A stretch of 64,000 nt of DNA from Pelagimonas sp. (GTDB taxonomy: Bacteria; Pseudomonadota; Alphaproteobacteria; Rhodobacterales; Rhodobacteraceae): the NCBI GenBank assembly GCA_025210265.1, contig JAOASD010000005.1:1-64000 (forward strand), given 5' to 3'. Every line of letters begins with the position of its first letter. The first letter of the stretch is position 1. The notes below the pieces were generated by a model. It had not been told where the DNA came from. It worked only from the letters and a program-made list of their open reading frames with translations, and did no database searches. The translations under genes were made by a program, and so were the position numbers. Shown here in pieces: positions 57,627-64,000 of this stretch.

Positions 57627-59669
57627 ATGAGTAACGACCCTCTCGTCATCTTCACCCCATCAGGTAAACGCGGCCGTTTTCCGGTCGGCACGCCCGTTCT
57701 TACTGCGGCCCGGCAGCTGGGCGTGGATCTGGATTCGGTCTGCGGCGGGCGGGGGATCTGCTCCAAATGCCAGATCACGCCCTCCTTTGGGGATTTCCCC
57801 AAACATGGGGTCACGGTGGCCGAAGACGCCCTGTCGGAATGGAACAAGGTCGAACAACGCTATGACGACAAGCGCGGGCTGAAACCCGGTCGGCGACTGG
57901 GCTGTCAGGCGACGGTTCAGGGCGATATCGTGATCGACGTACCGCCCGAAAGCCAGGTCCACCGGCAGGTTGTGCGCAAGGCGGCCTCGGCCCGTGTGAT
58001 CGAAATGGATCCGGCCACGCGGCTCTATTATGTCGAGGTCGAAGAGCCCGACATGCACGACCCCACAGGCGATCTGGAACGTCTGGGCGCGGCGCTTAAA
58101 TCCCAGTGGGACATCCAAGCGATCACTGCGGACTTCCCGGTTCTGTCCGCTCTGCAAACCGTTCTGCGCAAAGGCAAATGGACCGCCACCGTCGCGTTGC
58201 ATGACGCGGGTACGGGGGCCGTGCCGCATGTTCTCGCTGTCTGGCCGGGGCTGCATGAGGCCGGCCTGTACGGGCTGGCCATCGACCTTGGCTCGACCAC
58301 CATTGCGGCGCATCTGACCGATCTGGATACCGGCGAGGTCAAGGCATCGTCCGGGATCATGAACCCCCAGATCCGCTTTGGCGAAGACCTGATGAGCCGG
58401 GTGTCCTATTCGATGATGAACCCCGGCGGCGCGGTGGAAATGACCAATGCCGTGCGCGAGGCGCTGGACCAGCTGACCACTGACATCGCCAAAGAGGCCG
58501 GGATCGACACGTCGCTGATCCTGGAAACAGTGTTTGTCTGCAACCCGGTGATGCACCACCTGCTGCTGGGGATCGACCCGGTTGAGCTGGGCCAGGCGCC
58601 CTTTGCGCTGGCCACATCCGATGCGGTCAACCTGTCTGCGGCGGAGCTGGGCCTGCGCGCCCTGCCCGCCTCTGCCCGAATCCACGTTCTACCCTGCATC
58701 GCAGGCCATGTGGGGGCCGATGCCGCCGCCGTAGCCCTGTCCGAAGAGCCCGGCAAATCCGAAGATCTGGCCCTGATCGTCGATGTTGGCACCAATGCGG
58801 AAATCCTGCTGGGCGATACCAGCCGCGTGCTGGCCTGTTCCTCGCCCACCGGCCCCGCCTTTGAAGGCGCGCAGATCAGTTCAGGCCAGCGCGCCGCCCC
58901 CGGCGCGATCGAGGCAATTCGCATTGATCCCACCACCAAAGAGCCGCGCTTTCGCGTCATTGGATGCGAAAAATGGTCGGACGAAGACGGCTTTGCCGAG
59001 GAAACCGCACAAAGCGGCATCACCGGGATCTGCGGATCCGGCATCATCGAAGCCGTGGCCGAAATGCGCATTGCCGGCCTGCTGGATCCCTCCGGCCTGA
59101 TCGGATCGGCGGAGCAAACCGGCACCCCGCGCTGCGAACCCGAGGGCCGCACCAACGCCTATGTCATCCATGACGGCACCGCCGATGGCGGCCCCCGCAT
59201 CACTGTGACCCAAGGCGATATCCGCGCGATTCAGCTTGCCAAATCAGCCCTTTATGCCGGGGCGCGCCTGCTGATGGATGTGCGTGAAACCGAAACCGTA
59301 GACCGCGTTGTTCTGGCTGGGGCCTTTGGCGCGCATATCTCGCCCATGCACGCCATGGTGCTGGGCATGATCCCGGACGTGCCGCTGGACAAGGTCACCT
59401 CTGCCGGGAACGCAGCAGGCACCGGGGCGCGGATTGCCCTGTGCAACCGCGGCGCGCGTCAGGAAATCGCCAAGACCGTGCGCGAGATCACCAAGGTCGA
59501 AACCGCGATCGAACCGAAATTCCAGGAACATTTTGTCAATGCCAACGCGATCCCACATGCGACGGATCCGTTCCCGGAACTCAGCCAGATCGTGACCCTG
59601 CCGCAGGTGAATTTCAACACTGGCGGGGGCGATCAATCCGGCGGGCGCCGTCGCCGTCGACGGGGGTGA
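57627..59669 (+). CDS. 2Fe-2S/ASKHA corrinoid-activase-type protein
   Basis: This 680-residue protein carries an N-terminal 2Fe-2S ferredoxin (VCGGRGICSKCQ, then RRLGCQATV, four Cys) and an ASKHA ATP-binding domain (GLAIDLGSTTIAAHLT, IVDVGTNAEILLGD, ITGICGSGIIEAVAE), i.e. the DUF4445 family. Close architectural relatives (RamA/RamQ-type) use ATP to reduce inactive cob(II)alamin on corrinoid proteins of methyltransferase systems. It would be the expected reactivation partner for the two MttB-type enzymes 18-30 kb away. A basic Arg-rich tail ends the protein. A terminator follows. Confidence 0.85.
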   Translation: MSNDPLVIFTPSGKRGRFPVGTPVLTAARQLGVDLDSVCGGRGICSKCQITPSFGDFPKHGVTVAEDALSEWNKVEQRYDDKRGLKPGRRLGCQATVQGDIVIDVPPESQVHRQVVRKAASARVIEMDPATRLYYVEVEEPDMHDPTGDLERLGAALKSQWDIQAITADFPVLSALQTVLRKGKWTATVALHDAGTGAVPHVLAVWPGLHEAGLYGLAIDLGSTTIAAHLTDLDTGEVKASSGIMNPQIRFGEDLMSRVSYSMMNPGGAVEMTNAVREALDQLTTDIAKEAGIDTSLILETVFVCNPVMHHLLLGIDPVELGQAPFALATSDAVNLSAAELGLRALPASARIHVLPCIAGHVGADAAAVALSEEPGKSEDLALIVDVGTNAEILLGDTSRVLACSSPTGPAFEGAQISSGQRAAPGAIEAIRIDPTTKEPRFRVIGCEKWSDEDGFAEETAQSGITGICGSGIIEAVAEMRIAGLLDPSGLIGSAEQTGTPRCEPEGRTNAYVIHDGTADGGPRITVTQGDIRAIQLAKSALYAGARLLMDVRETETVDRVVLAGAFGAHISPMHAMVLGMIPDVPLDKVTSAGNAAGTGARIALCNRGARQEIAKTVREITKVETAIEPKFQEHFVNANAIPHATDPFPELSQIVTLPQVNFNTGGGDQSGGRRRRRRG

Positions 59670-59749
59670 TTGCCCGCGATATGGGCCGCAAACCAGCCCC
59701 TTGCGACAGGCACCGGGCCTGTGCTTCTTCTTGGTGCAAATACTCAACT

Positions 59750-59773
59750 GGCCCCGCTTGCGGGGCCTTTTAT
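59750..59773 (+). terminator. Rho-independent terminator
   Basis: GGCCCC (59750-59755) pairs with GGGGCC (59762-59767) and TTTTAT follows; it closes the ASKHA gene. Confidence 0.85.
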
Positions 59774-59852
59774 ACGTTTGGACAAAGGCGCCCCTCACGC
59801 GCAATCCGGGCTTGACGACTCAGGGTGTGCCTCATAGACCGATCCCTGCTGA

Positions 59853-59926
59853 GCGGGTATGGTGAAAAGGTATCACACGAGCTTCCCAAGCTCTGGTTAC
59901 GGGTTCGATTCCCGTTACCCGCTCCA
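59853..59926 (+). tRNA. tRNA-Gly (anticodon CCC)
   Basis: The 74-nt gene has an acceptor stem GCGGGTA/TACCCGC, anticodon loop TTCCCAA giving CCC, T-arm GGGTTCGATTCCC and encoded CCA. The top pair of the anticodon stem is a mismatch (C-T). It reads GGG codons, which suit a GC-rich genome. Confidence 0.93.
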
Positions 59927-59948
59927 GATTTTCCGCACAATCTACCCT

Positions 59949-60386
59949 TTACCGTCCCGGCTGCTGCGTCGACAGCAACAGGGAGGTTTCCGATGTCATG
60001 ACCCCCTCCAGCTGGCGGATCCGATTCAGAACCCTATCCAGCGACTCAAGATTGGCAGTGCCCAATTCGGCAATGACATCCCAGCGGCCATTTGTGGCGT
60101 GCAATGCGCGAATTTCCGGCAAGCCGAGGATCTGGCGTTTGATCCGTTCAGACCCGCGCCCCTCAATACCGATCATCATCAAGGCCCGCACCGCATCCGC
60201 GGTCACGTCTTGCTTTAGCACCACAGAAAACCCGACGATCACCCCAGCCGCCCGCAACCGCTGCAGCCGCGCGCGCACCGTGGTGCGTGACAGACCCAGC
60301 GTCACCGCCAGATCGGAAATCGCCGCACGGGCATCATGGCGCAAAGCTGCGATCAGCTGGTGATCTTTTTCATCCAAATCGGCCAA
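59949..60386 (-). CDS. Lrp/AsnC-family regulator
   Basis: TTG 60386 is chosen because GGAG lies 6 bases upstream and the family fold starts at once (LADLDEKDHQLIAALRHDAR); longer readings to 60662 run into the arginase region. The 145-residue protein has the helix-turn-helix AISDLAVTLGLSRTTVRARL and an RAM domain (IEGRGSERIKRQILGLPEIR). It is divergent from the arginase/ornithine cyclodeaminase pair and is the likely regulator, responding to an amino acid such as arginine. Confidence 0.88.
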   Translation of the reverse strand: MADLDEKDHQLIAALRHDARAAISDLAVTLGLSRTTVRARLQRLRAAGVIVGFSVVLKQDVTADAVRALMMIGIEGRGSERIKRQILGLPEIRALHATNGRWDVIAELGTANLESLDRVLNRIRQLEGVMTSETSLLLSTQQPGR

Positions 60387-60469
60387 TTTGATCTCCGTTT
60401 TGCAAAATCTTCTTCCGATATTGCCAGTTTGACCCCTATTTTCCCACCCGTTTCGCAGGCAGGGTCGCG

Positions 60470-60513
60470 GTTGCAGGACAGGCTGTTGCAGGACAGGCCG
60501 GAAAAGGACAGGC
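60470..60513 (+). repeat. Tandem 15-bp repeats upstream of arginase
   Basis: GTTGCAGGACAGGC occurs at 60470-60483 and 60485-60498, and a partial third copy AGGACAGGC at 60505-60513 keeps the same 15-bp period. The last copy contains the Shine-Dalgarno region of the arginase gene (start 60517). Regulator binding or slippage-driven spacing control are possible. Confidence 0.75.
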
Positions 60514-60516
60514 GCG

Positions 60517-61434
60517 ATGCCCAAAGACATTTTGCTGATCGGAGCACCGCTGGATTGCGGCAAAGAAAGGCGCGGCTGCCTGATGGGGCCAGATGCCTTT
60601 CGCACCGCCGGGCTGCCACGCGCCCTGCGTGACCTGGGACACAGGGTGCGCGATCTGGGCAATGTCGCACCGGATCAAAATGATCTGCCCCCGCGCGACG
60701 GGCTGAAACACCTGCCCGAGACTGTCGGCTGGACCACCGCCCTGTCGCGCCATGCGTCAAAGGCCATGGAGCAGGGATTGCCGATCTTTATGGGCGGCGA
60801 CCATGCGCTGTCGCTGGGCACTGTACATGGGGTTGCGGCCCATGCAGCGAAACAAGGCCGCCCGCTTTTTGTGCTGTGGCTGGACGCGCATACGGATTTT
60901 CACACGCTGGACAGCACCGATAGCGGTAATCTGCACGGCACCCCGCTGGGCTATGTCACCGGGCGCGCTGGGTTCGATGGCTTTCCGCCTGTACCCACCC
61001 CTGTGCCGCTGCAGAACCTGTGCATCATCGGGTTGCGCTCGGTCGATCATGCAGAACGCACGGCGCTGGAAACCACCCCGGTCCGCCGCCATGACATGCG
61101 CCAGATTGACGAACACGGGATCGCCGCCCTGCTGGACCCTTTCTTAAGTGATGTGGCGGCGCAAAACGGGCTGCTGCATGTCTCGCTGGATGTGGATTTT
61201 CTGGATCCTGCGGTCGCCCCGGCGGTTGGCACCACGGTCCCCGGCGGCGCAACCGTGCGCGAAGCCCATCTGGTCATGGAAATGCTGCATGACAGCGGGT
61301 TGATGACCTCGCTGGATCTGGTTGAACTGAACCCGATGCTGGATGAGCGCGGCCGCACCGCGGAACTGATGACCGACCTTGCCGCCTCTGCCCTGGGGCG
61401 TCAGGTCTTTGACCGACCGACACGGGGGTTCTGA
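60517..61434 (+). CDS. rocF: Arginase
   Basis: This 305-residue ureohydrolase has the manganese-binding signatures FMGGDHALSLG, LWLDAHTDFHT and SLDVDFLDPAVAP, and the arginase-type start LIGAPLDCGKERRGCLMGPD. It splits arginine into ornithine and urea. It is followed by ornithine cyclodeaminase with a 1-bp overlap (TGATG), so together they convert arginine to proline. Divergent Lrp-type control is likely. Confidence 0.94.
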   Translation: MPKDILLIGAPLDCGKERRGCLMGPDAFRTAGLPRALRDLGHRVRDLGNVAPDQNDLPPRDGLKHLPETVGWTTALSRHASKAMEQGLPIFMGGDHALSLGTVHGVAAHAAKQGRPLFVLWLDAHTDFHTLDSTDSGNLHGTPLGYVTGRAGFDGFPPVPTPVPLQNLCIIGLRSVDHAERTALETTPVRRHDMRQIDEHGIAALLDPFLSDVAAQNGLLHVSLDVDFLDPAVAPAVGTTVPGGATVREAHLVMEMLHDSGLMTSLDLVELNPMLDERGRTAELMTDLAASALGRQVFDRPTRGF

Positions 61435-62486
61435 TGTCGCTTGCACCGTCTGACAAGGCTCTTGTGCCCTTTGTATCCGTCGATCACATGATGCAGCTGG
61501 TGCATCGGATCGGCGTAAAATCCATGATCCAGGGCATTGCCGCCAATATCGAGGATGATTTCCGCCGCTGGGACAGGTTCGACAAAACCCCGCGCGTGGC
61601 GGCCCATTCCCCGGTGGGTGTGATCGAACTGATGCCCACCGCCGATGATGCGCTGTATGCGTTCAAATATGTGAACGGCCACCCCAAGAACACGCGCGAA
61701 GGGCTGCAGACCGTGACCGCCTTTGGCCTGCTGGCGGATGTGGCCACGGGCTATCCCGTGCTGCTATCGGAAATGACCCTGCTGACGGCGCTGCGCACCG
61801 CGGCCATGTCGGCGCTGGCCGCCAAATATCTGGCCCCGGCAAACGCCACAACCATGGCGATGATTGGCAATGGCGCACAGTCGGAATTTCAGTGCCTTGC
61901 CATGCAGGCCATGCTGGGGATCCGCGAAATCCGCCTGTTCGACAGTGATCCTGCCGCCACTGCCAAATGCGCTGCGAACCTTGCGCAAAGCGGCCTGACC
62001 ATCATCCGCTGTGCCTCACCCGAAGAGGCGATTCAGGGCGCGCAGATCCTGACCACCTGCACCGCCGATAAGAAAAACGCCACTATTCTCAGCGACAATA
62101 TGGTCGGCGCAGGTGTGCATGTGAACGCGATCGGCGGTGATTGCCCCGGCAAGACAGAACTGGCCGAGGCAATCCTGCACCGCGCTGATATCTTTGTGGA
62201 ATATCCGCCCCAGACCCGTGTCGAGGGCGAGATTCAACAAGTGGCACAGGACCATCCGGTGACCGAGCTGTGGCGCGTGATCACGGGACAGACCCAGGGC
62301 CGGCGCGATGCAGCACAGATCACCCTGTTCGACAGTGTGGGCTTTGCCATCGAGGATTTCAGCGCCCTGCGCTATGTGCATGAAAAAGTGCACGAAACCG
62401 GGCTGTGCCATGATCTGGACCTGCTGGCCGACCCCGATGATCCGCGCGATCTGTTCGGGATGCTGATGCGCGCCGCGCCAGTGTAA
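61434..62486 (+). CDS. Ornithine cyclodeaminase
   Basis: This 350-residue protein has the mu-crystallin/OCD fold: AHSPVGVIELMPTADD at the substrate side, MAMIGNGAQSEFQCLAMQAM for NAD binding, ITTCTADKKN-like text and the active-site region VNAIGGDCPGKTELAE. It converts ornithine to proline and ammonia using NAD. The start overlaps the arginase stop, so it is the second step of the same operon. Confidence 0.93.
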   Translation: MSLAPSDKALVPFVSVDHMMQLVHRIGVKSMIQGIAANIEDDFRRWDRFDKTPRVAAHSPVGVIELMPTADDALYAFKYVNGHPKNTREGLQTVTAFGLLADVATGYPVLLSEMTLLTALRTAAMSALAAKYLAPANATTMAMIGNGAQSEFQCLAMQAMLGIREIRLFDSDPAATAKCAANLAQSGLTIIRCASPEEAIQGAQILTTCTADKKNATILSDNMVGAGVHVNAIGGDCPGKTELAEAILHRADIFVEYPPQTRVEGEIQQVAQDHPVTELWRVITGQTQGRRDAAQITLFDSVGFAIEDFSALRYVHEKVHETGLCHDLDLLADPDDPRDLFGMLMRAAPV

Positions 62487-62562
62487 GGCAAAGCGGCGAC
62501 AGGAAGGGGTGACAGGGGCGCTGTGCTTTGGGATAAGGGCTCAGCAAAACTGGAGTATCCCC

Positions 62563-62706
62563 GTGACCAACCGCCTGGCTCTTATCCTTGGCCTGTTTTT
62601 AAGCGCCGCACTGATCGTGGATGTTTTGCTGTTTGGCCAGGACCATCTGCTGTTTCTGGGGAAAAAACTGTTTGATCTGATAGAGTGGCTCGCCTTCTGG
62701 CGGTGA
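62563..62706 (+). CDS. Small membrane protein, 47 residues
   Basis: GTG 62563 has GGAG at 62551. The peptide VTNRLALILGLFLSAALIVD has one membrane helix and ends with DLIEWLAFWR, a form I associate with conserved small proteins of Rhodobacterales. The role is unknown. Confidence 0.65.
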   Translation: MTNRLALILGLFLSAALIVDVLLFGQDHLLFLGKKLFDLIEWLAFWR

Positions 62707-62707
62707 T

Positions 62708-62905
62708 TTAGCCCCAGTCTAACCAGTCCAAAGGGAAGGCCAGCCAAGCATTGGCAACCGCCTCACACCGCATGGTGCGCGCTTTCAATGCCGGGAAACC
62801 CAGTGTGAGACAAGGCTGTCGCCGCCCCCTGCGGGCAGCATATGACACAGGCACCACGGATATGATCGACACCGCCCAGGCCATAGGCCAGCCAGTGTGG
62901 CACAT
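62708..62905 (-). CDS. Possible small protein, weakly supported
   Basis: A 65-codon frame overlaps the stop of the preceding leftward gene by 1 bp (TGATG), which is the only positive sign. The peptide (MCHTGWPMAWAVSIISVVPV) is not strikingly protein-like and no family is recognised. Could be a shadow frame. Confidence 0.25.
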   Translation of the reverse strand: MCHTGWPMAWAVSIISVVPVSYAARRGRRQPCLTLGFPALKARTMRCEAVANAWLAFPLDWLDWG

Positions 62906-63138
62906 CAGTCCGGCGTCACCGCCCCTTTCGCCGCCTTATAGGCAGAGGCCGCCTGCGCTGTCGCAGCAGGAATACGCGTCCCCATCTGCGATGGCAGCAT
63001 CTGCGCATTGACCGGAACAGGCGGTGGCGGCACCGCCTTATGTTTGGCATTTATAACTGTCGTCGCTTCCTGCACCTGTGCCGCCCCCCGGCCCGGCAGT
63101 CGCGTGATGGGAAGCGCCGTGGAATATCCAATATCCAT
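62905..63138 (-). CDS. Small hypothetical protein, 77 residues
   Basis: ATG 63138 has CGGAGAGTGTC upstream. The text (MDIGYSTALPITRLPGRGAA, then PPPPVPVNAQMLPSQMG) is low-complexity and Ala/Pro-rich, with no signal peptide or domain. The earlier start at 63198 lacks a Shine-Dalgarno. Its role is unknown. Confidence 0.5.
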   Translation of the reverse strand: MDIGYSTALPITRLPGRGAAQVQEATTVINAKHKAVPPPPVPVNAQMLPSQMGTRIPAATAQAASAYKAAKGAVTPD

Positions 63139-63258
63139 GACACTCTCCGTTCCCTCAGAACGCGGCGCAGCCGATGCGCCAGAAACGCTCTGACGCAAGC
63201 AACTTATGCTCTGTTGGTTAAAAAGAGGTTAGCGGTGCAAAAGCCCCCGCCTGCCAGG

Positions 63259-63753
63259 CTACAGCCCCAGCTTGACCTTCAGCGCGTCATGCACCGGCGG
63301 CGTGACGAATTTCGACACATCCCCGCCAAGACGGGCGATTTCCTTCACCAGTTTAGAGGCAATCGCCTGATGCCGCGCCTCGGCCATCAGAAACACGGTT
63401 TCAACCGAGCTGTCCAGCGAGCGGTTCATGCCAACCATCTGATATTCATACTCAAAATCCGCAACCGCCCGCAATCCGCGCACAATCAGACTGGCCCCGA
63501 CATCATGGGCGCAATGGATCAAAAGATTTTCAAACGGGTGAACGACGATCTCTGTCCCGGTCTGTTCCGACAGCTCAGCGCATTCTGCTTCGATCATGGC
63601 AACGCGCTGCTCTAGATCGAATAAGGGCCCTTTGTCACGGTTGATCGCAACACCGATCACAAGCCGGTCCACCAGCACCGCGGCCCGCCGAATAATGTCG
63701 ATATGACCCAGCGTGATCGGGTCGAAAGTGCCGGGATACAGGGCTACGCGCAT
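63259..63753 (-). CDS. coaD: Phosphopantetheine adenylyltransferase
   Basis: ATG 63753 begins MRVALYPGTFDPITLGHIDI, with the nucleotidyltransferase TxGH-type motif (TLGH). The 164-residue length, RGLRAVADFEYEYQMVGMNR and the end region LVKEIARLGGDVSKFV are typical. It makes dephospho-CoA in coenzyme A synthesis. The longer reading to 63804 is rejected because the fold starts at 63753. Confidence 0.97.
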   Translation of the reverse strand: MRVALYPGTFDPITLGHIDIIRRAAVLVDRLVIGVAINRDKGPLFDLEQRVAMIEAECAELSEQTGTEIVVHPFENLLIHCAHDVGASLIVRGLRAVADFEYEYQMVGMNRSLDSSVETVFLMAEARHQAIASKLVKEIARLGGDVSKFVTPPVHDALKVKLGL

Positions 63754-63900
63754 CTTTGATCTCTCTTTCCTGAGTGCCGCACACGCAACAATAGTGCGAA
63801 TCATTTTGCAAGTGCGAAATGATCCTGCGCGCAGCCATGTCGCACCGGGGCGGCCCCTGTCAATCCTGACCGCCCGCCAACGCCCGACACAAAGAGGCGC

Positions 63901-64000
63901 TTAGAACCCCATGATCATGTTTTCCAGCGCGTCCTTTTCCATCGCCAGATGTTTCAACTGCGCTTTGACCACATCGCCCAGCGTGATCAGACCAACCAGT
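63901..64000 (-). CDS. CBS-domain protein, C-terminal part (cut by window)
   Basis: The minus strand at the window edge reads LVGLITLGDVVKAQLKHLAM, then EKDALENMIMGF before TAA at 63901-63903. LITLGDVVK is the end of a CBS domain as in stand-alone CBS proteins of Rhodobacterales. The gene continues beyond the window. Confidence 0.8.
   Translation of the reverse strand, partial: LVGLITLGDVVKAQLKHLAMEKDALENMIMGF

Noticed and set aside
57660..58685. 341-codon minus-strand open frame opposite the ASKHA gene
   Set aside because: Shadow composition; the plus strand carries intact ferredoxin and ASKHA motifs.

Overview
The window is chromosomal DNA of a marine-type alphaproteobacterium, most likely the Roseobacter group of the Rhodobacterales. 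The basis is recognised gene families and order: alaS next to recA, a CckA hybrid kinase, a GTTC-N7-GTTC SOS box at recA, a DmdA/GcvT-type demethylase homologue, MttB-superfamily methyltransferases, a DMGDH-type oxidoreductase and a large RTX protein. No species is claimed.

Region 1 (about 1-14.4 kb) is visibly AT-richer than the rest and looks like a decaying genomic or defence island. A compact three-gene phosphorelay operon (kinase, receiver-GAF-kinase, receiver) is intact. It is followed by many broken genes: an MmeI-like restriction-modification gene with its core deleted and its end removed by an IS3-type fragment, a SIR2-like N-terminus joined to a Tat-signal protein fragment, a truncated DUF3768 gene, an integrase N-terminus, and two cytosine methyltransferase fragments joined head to tail. 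An EEP-family nuclease/phosphatase, a zinc-ribbon membrane protein, an XRE regulator and several very small ORFs sit among them.

Region 2 (14.4-25.9 kb) holds a membrane histidine kinase and LuxR-type regulator pair, divergent from a 1368-residue RTX protein. Next is a leftward, overlapping module of a large serine recombinase and two different ParB/RepB-like proteins, with a small divergent DNA-binding-like gene.

Region 3 (25.9-42.2 kb) is a catabolic cluster, probably for a methylated amine or betaine. It has a DmdA-like protein, two MttB-family methyltransferases, an enolase-superfamily epimerase or dehydratase, two SDRs, a FAD amine oxidoreductase, an aldehyde dehydrogenase, a DapA-family lyase, a DMGDH-GcvT fusion, and three regulators (GntR, GlxA-type AraC, LysR). 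The set resembles the hydroxyproline-betaine pathway, with MttB enzymes where a Rieske demethylase would be expected. A 2Fe-2S/ASKHA protein of the corrinoid-activase family lies at 57.6 kb and may serve it.

Region 4 (42.3-64 kb) is mostly core: an SMR transporter, typA, alaS, recA, cckA, a 16S rRNA methyltransferase, guaB, a CoA transferase, tRNA-Gly(CCC), an Lrp-controlled arginase and ornithine cyclodeaminase pair, coaD, and the end of a CBS-domain gene cut by the window edge.
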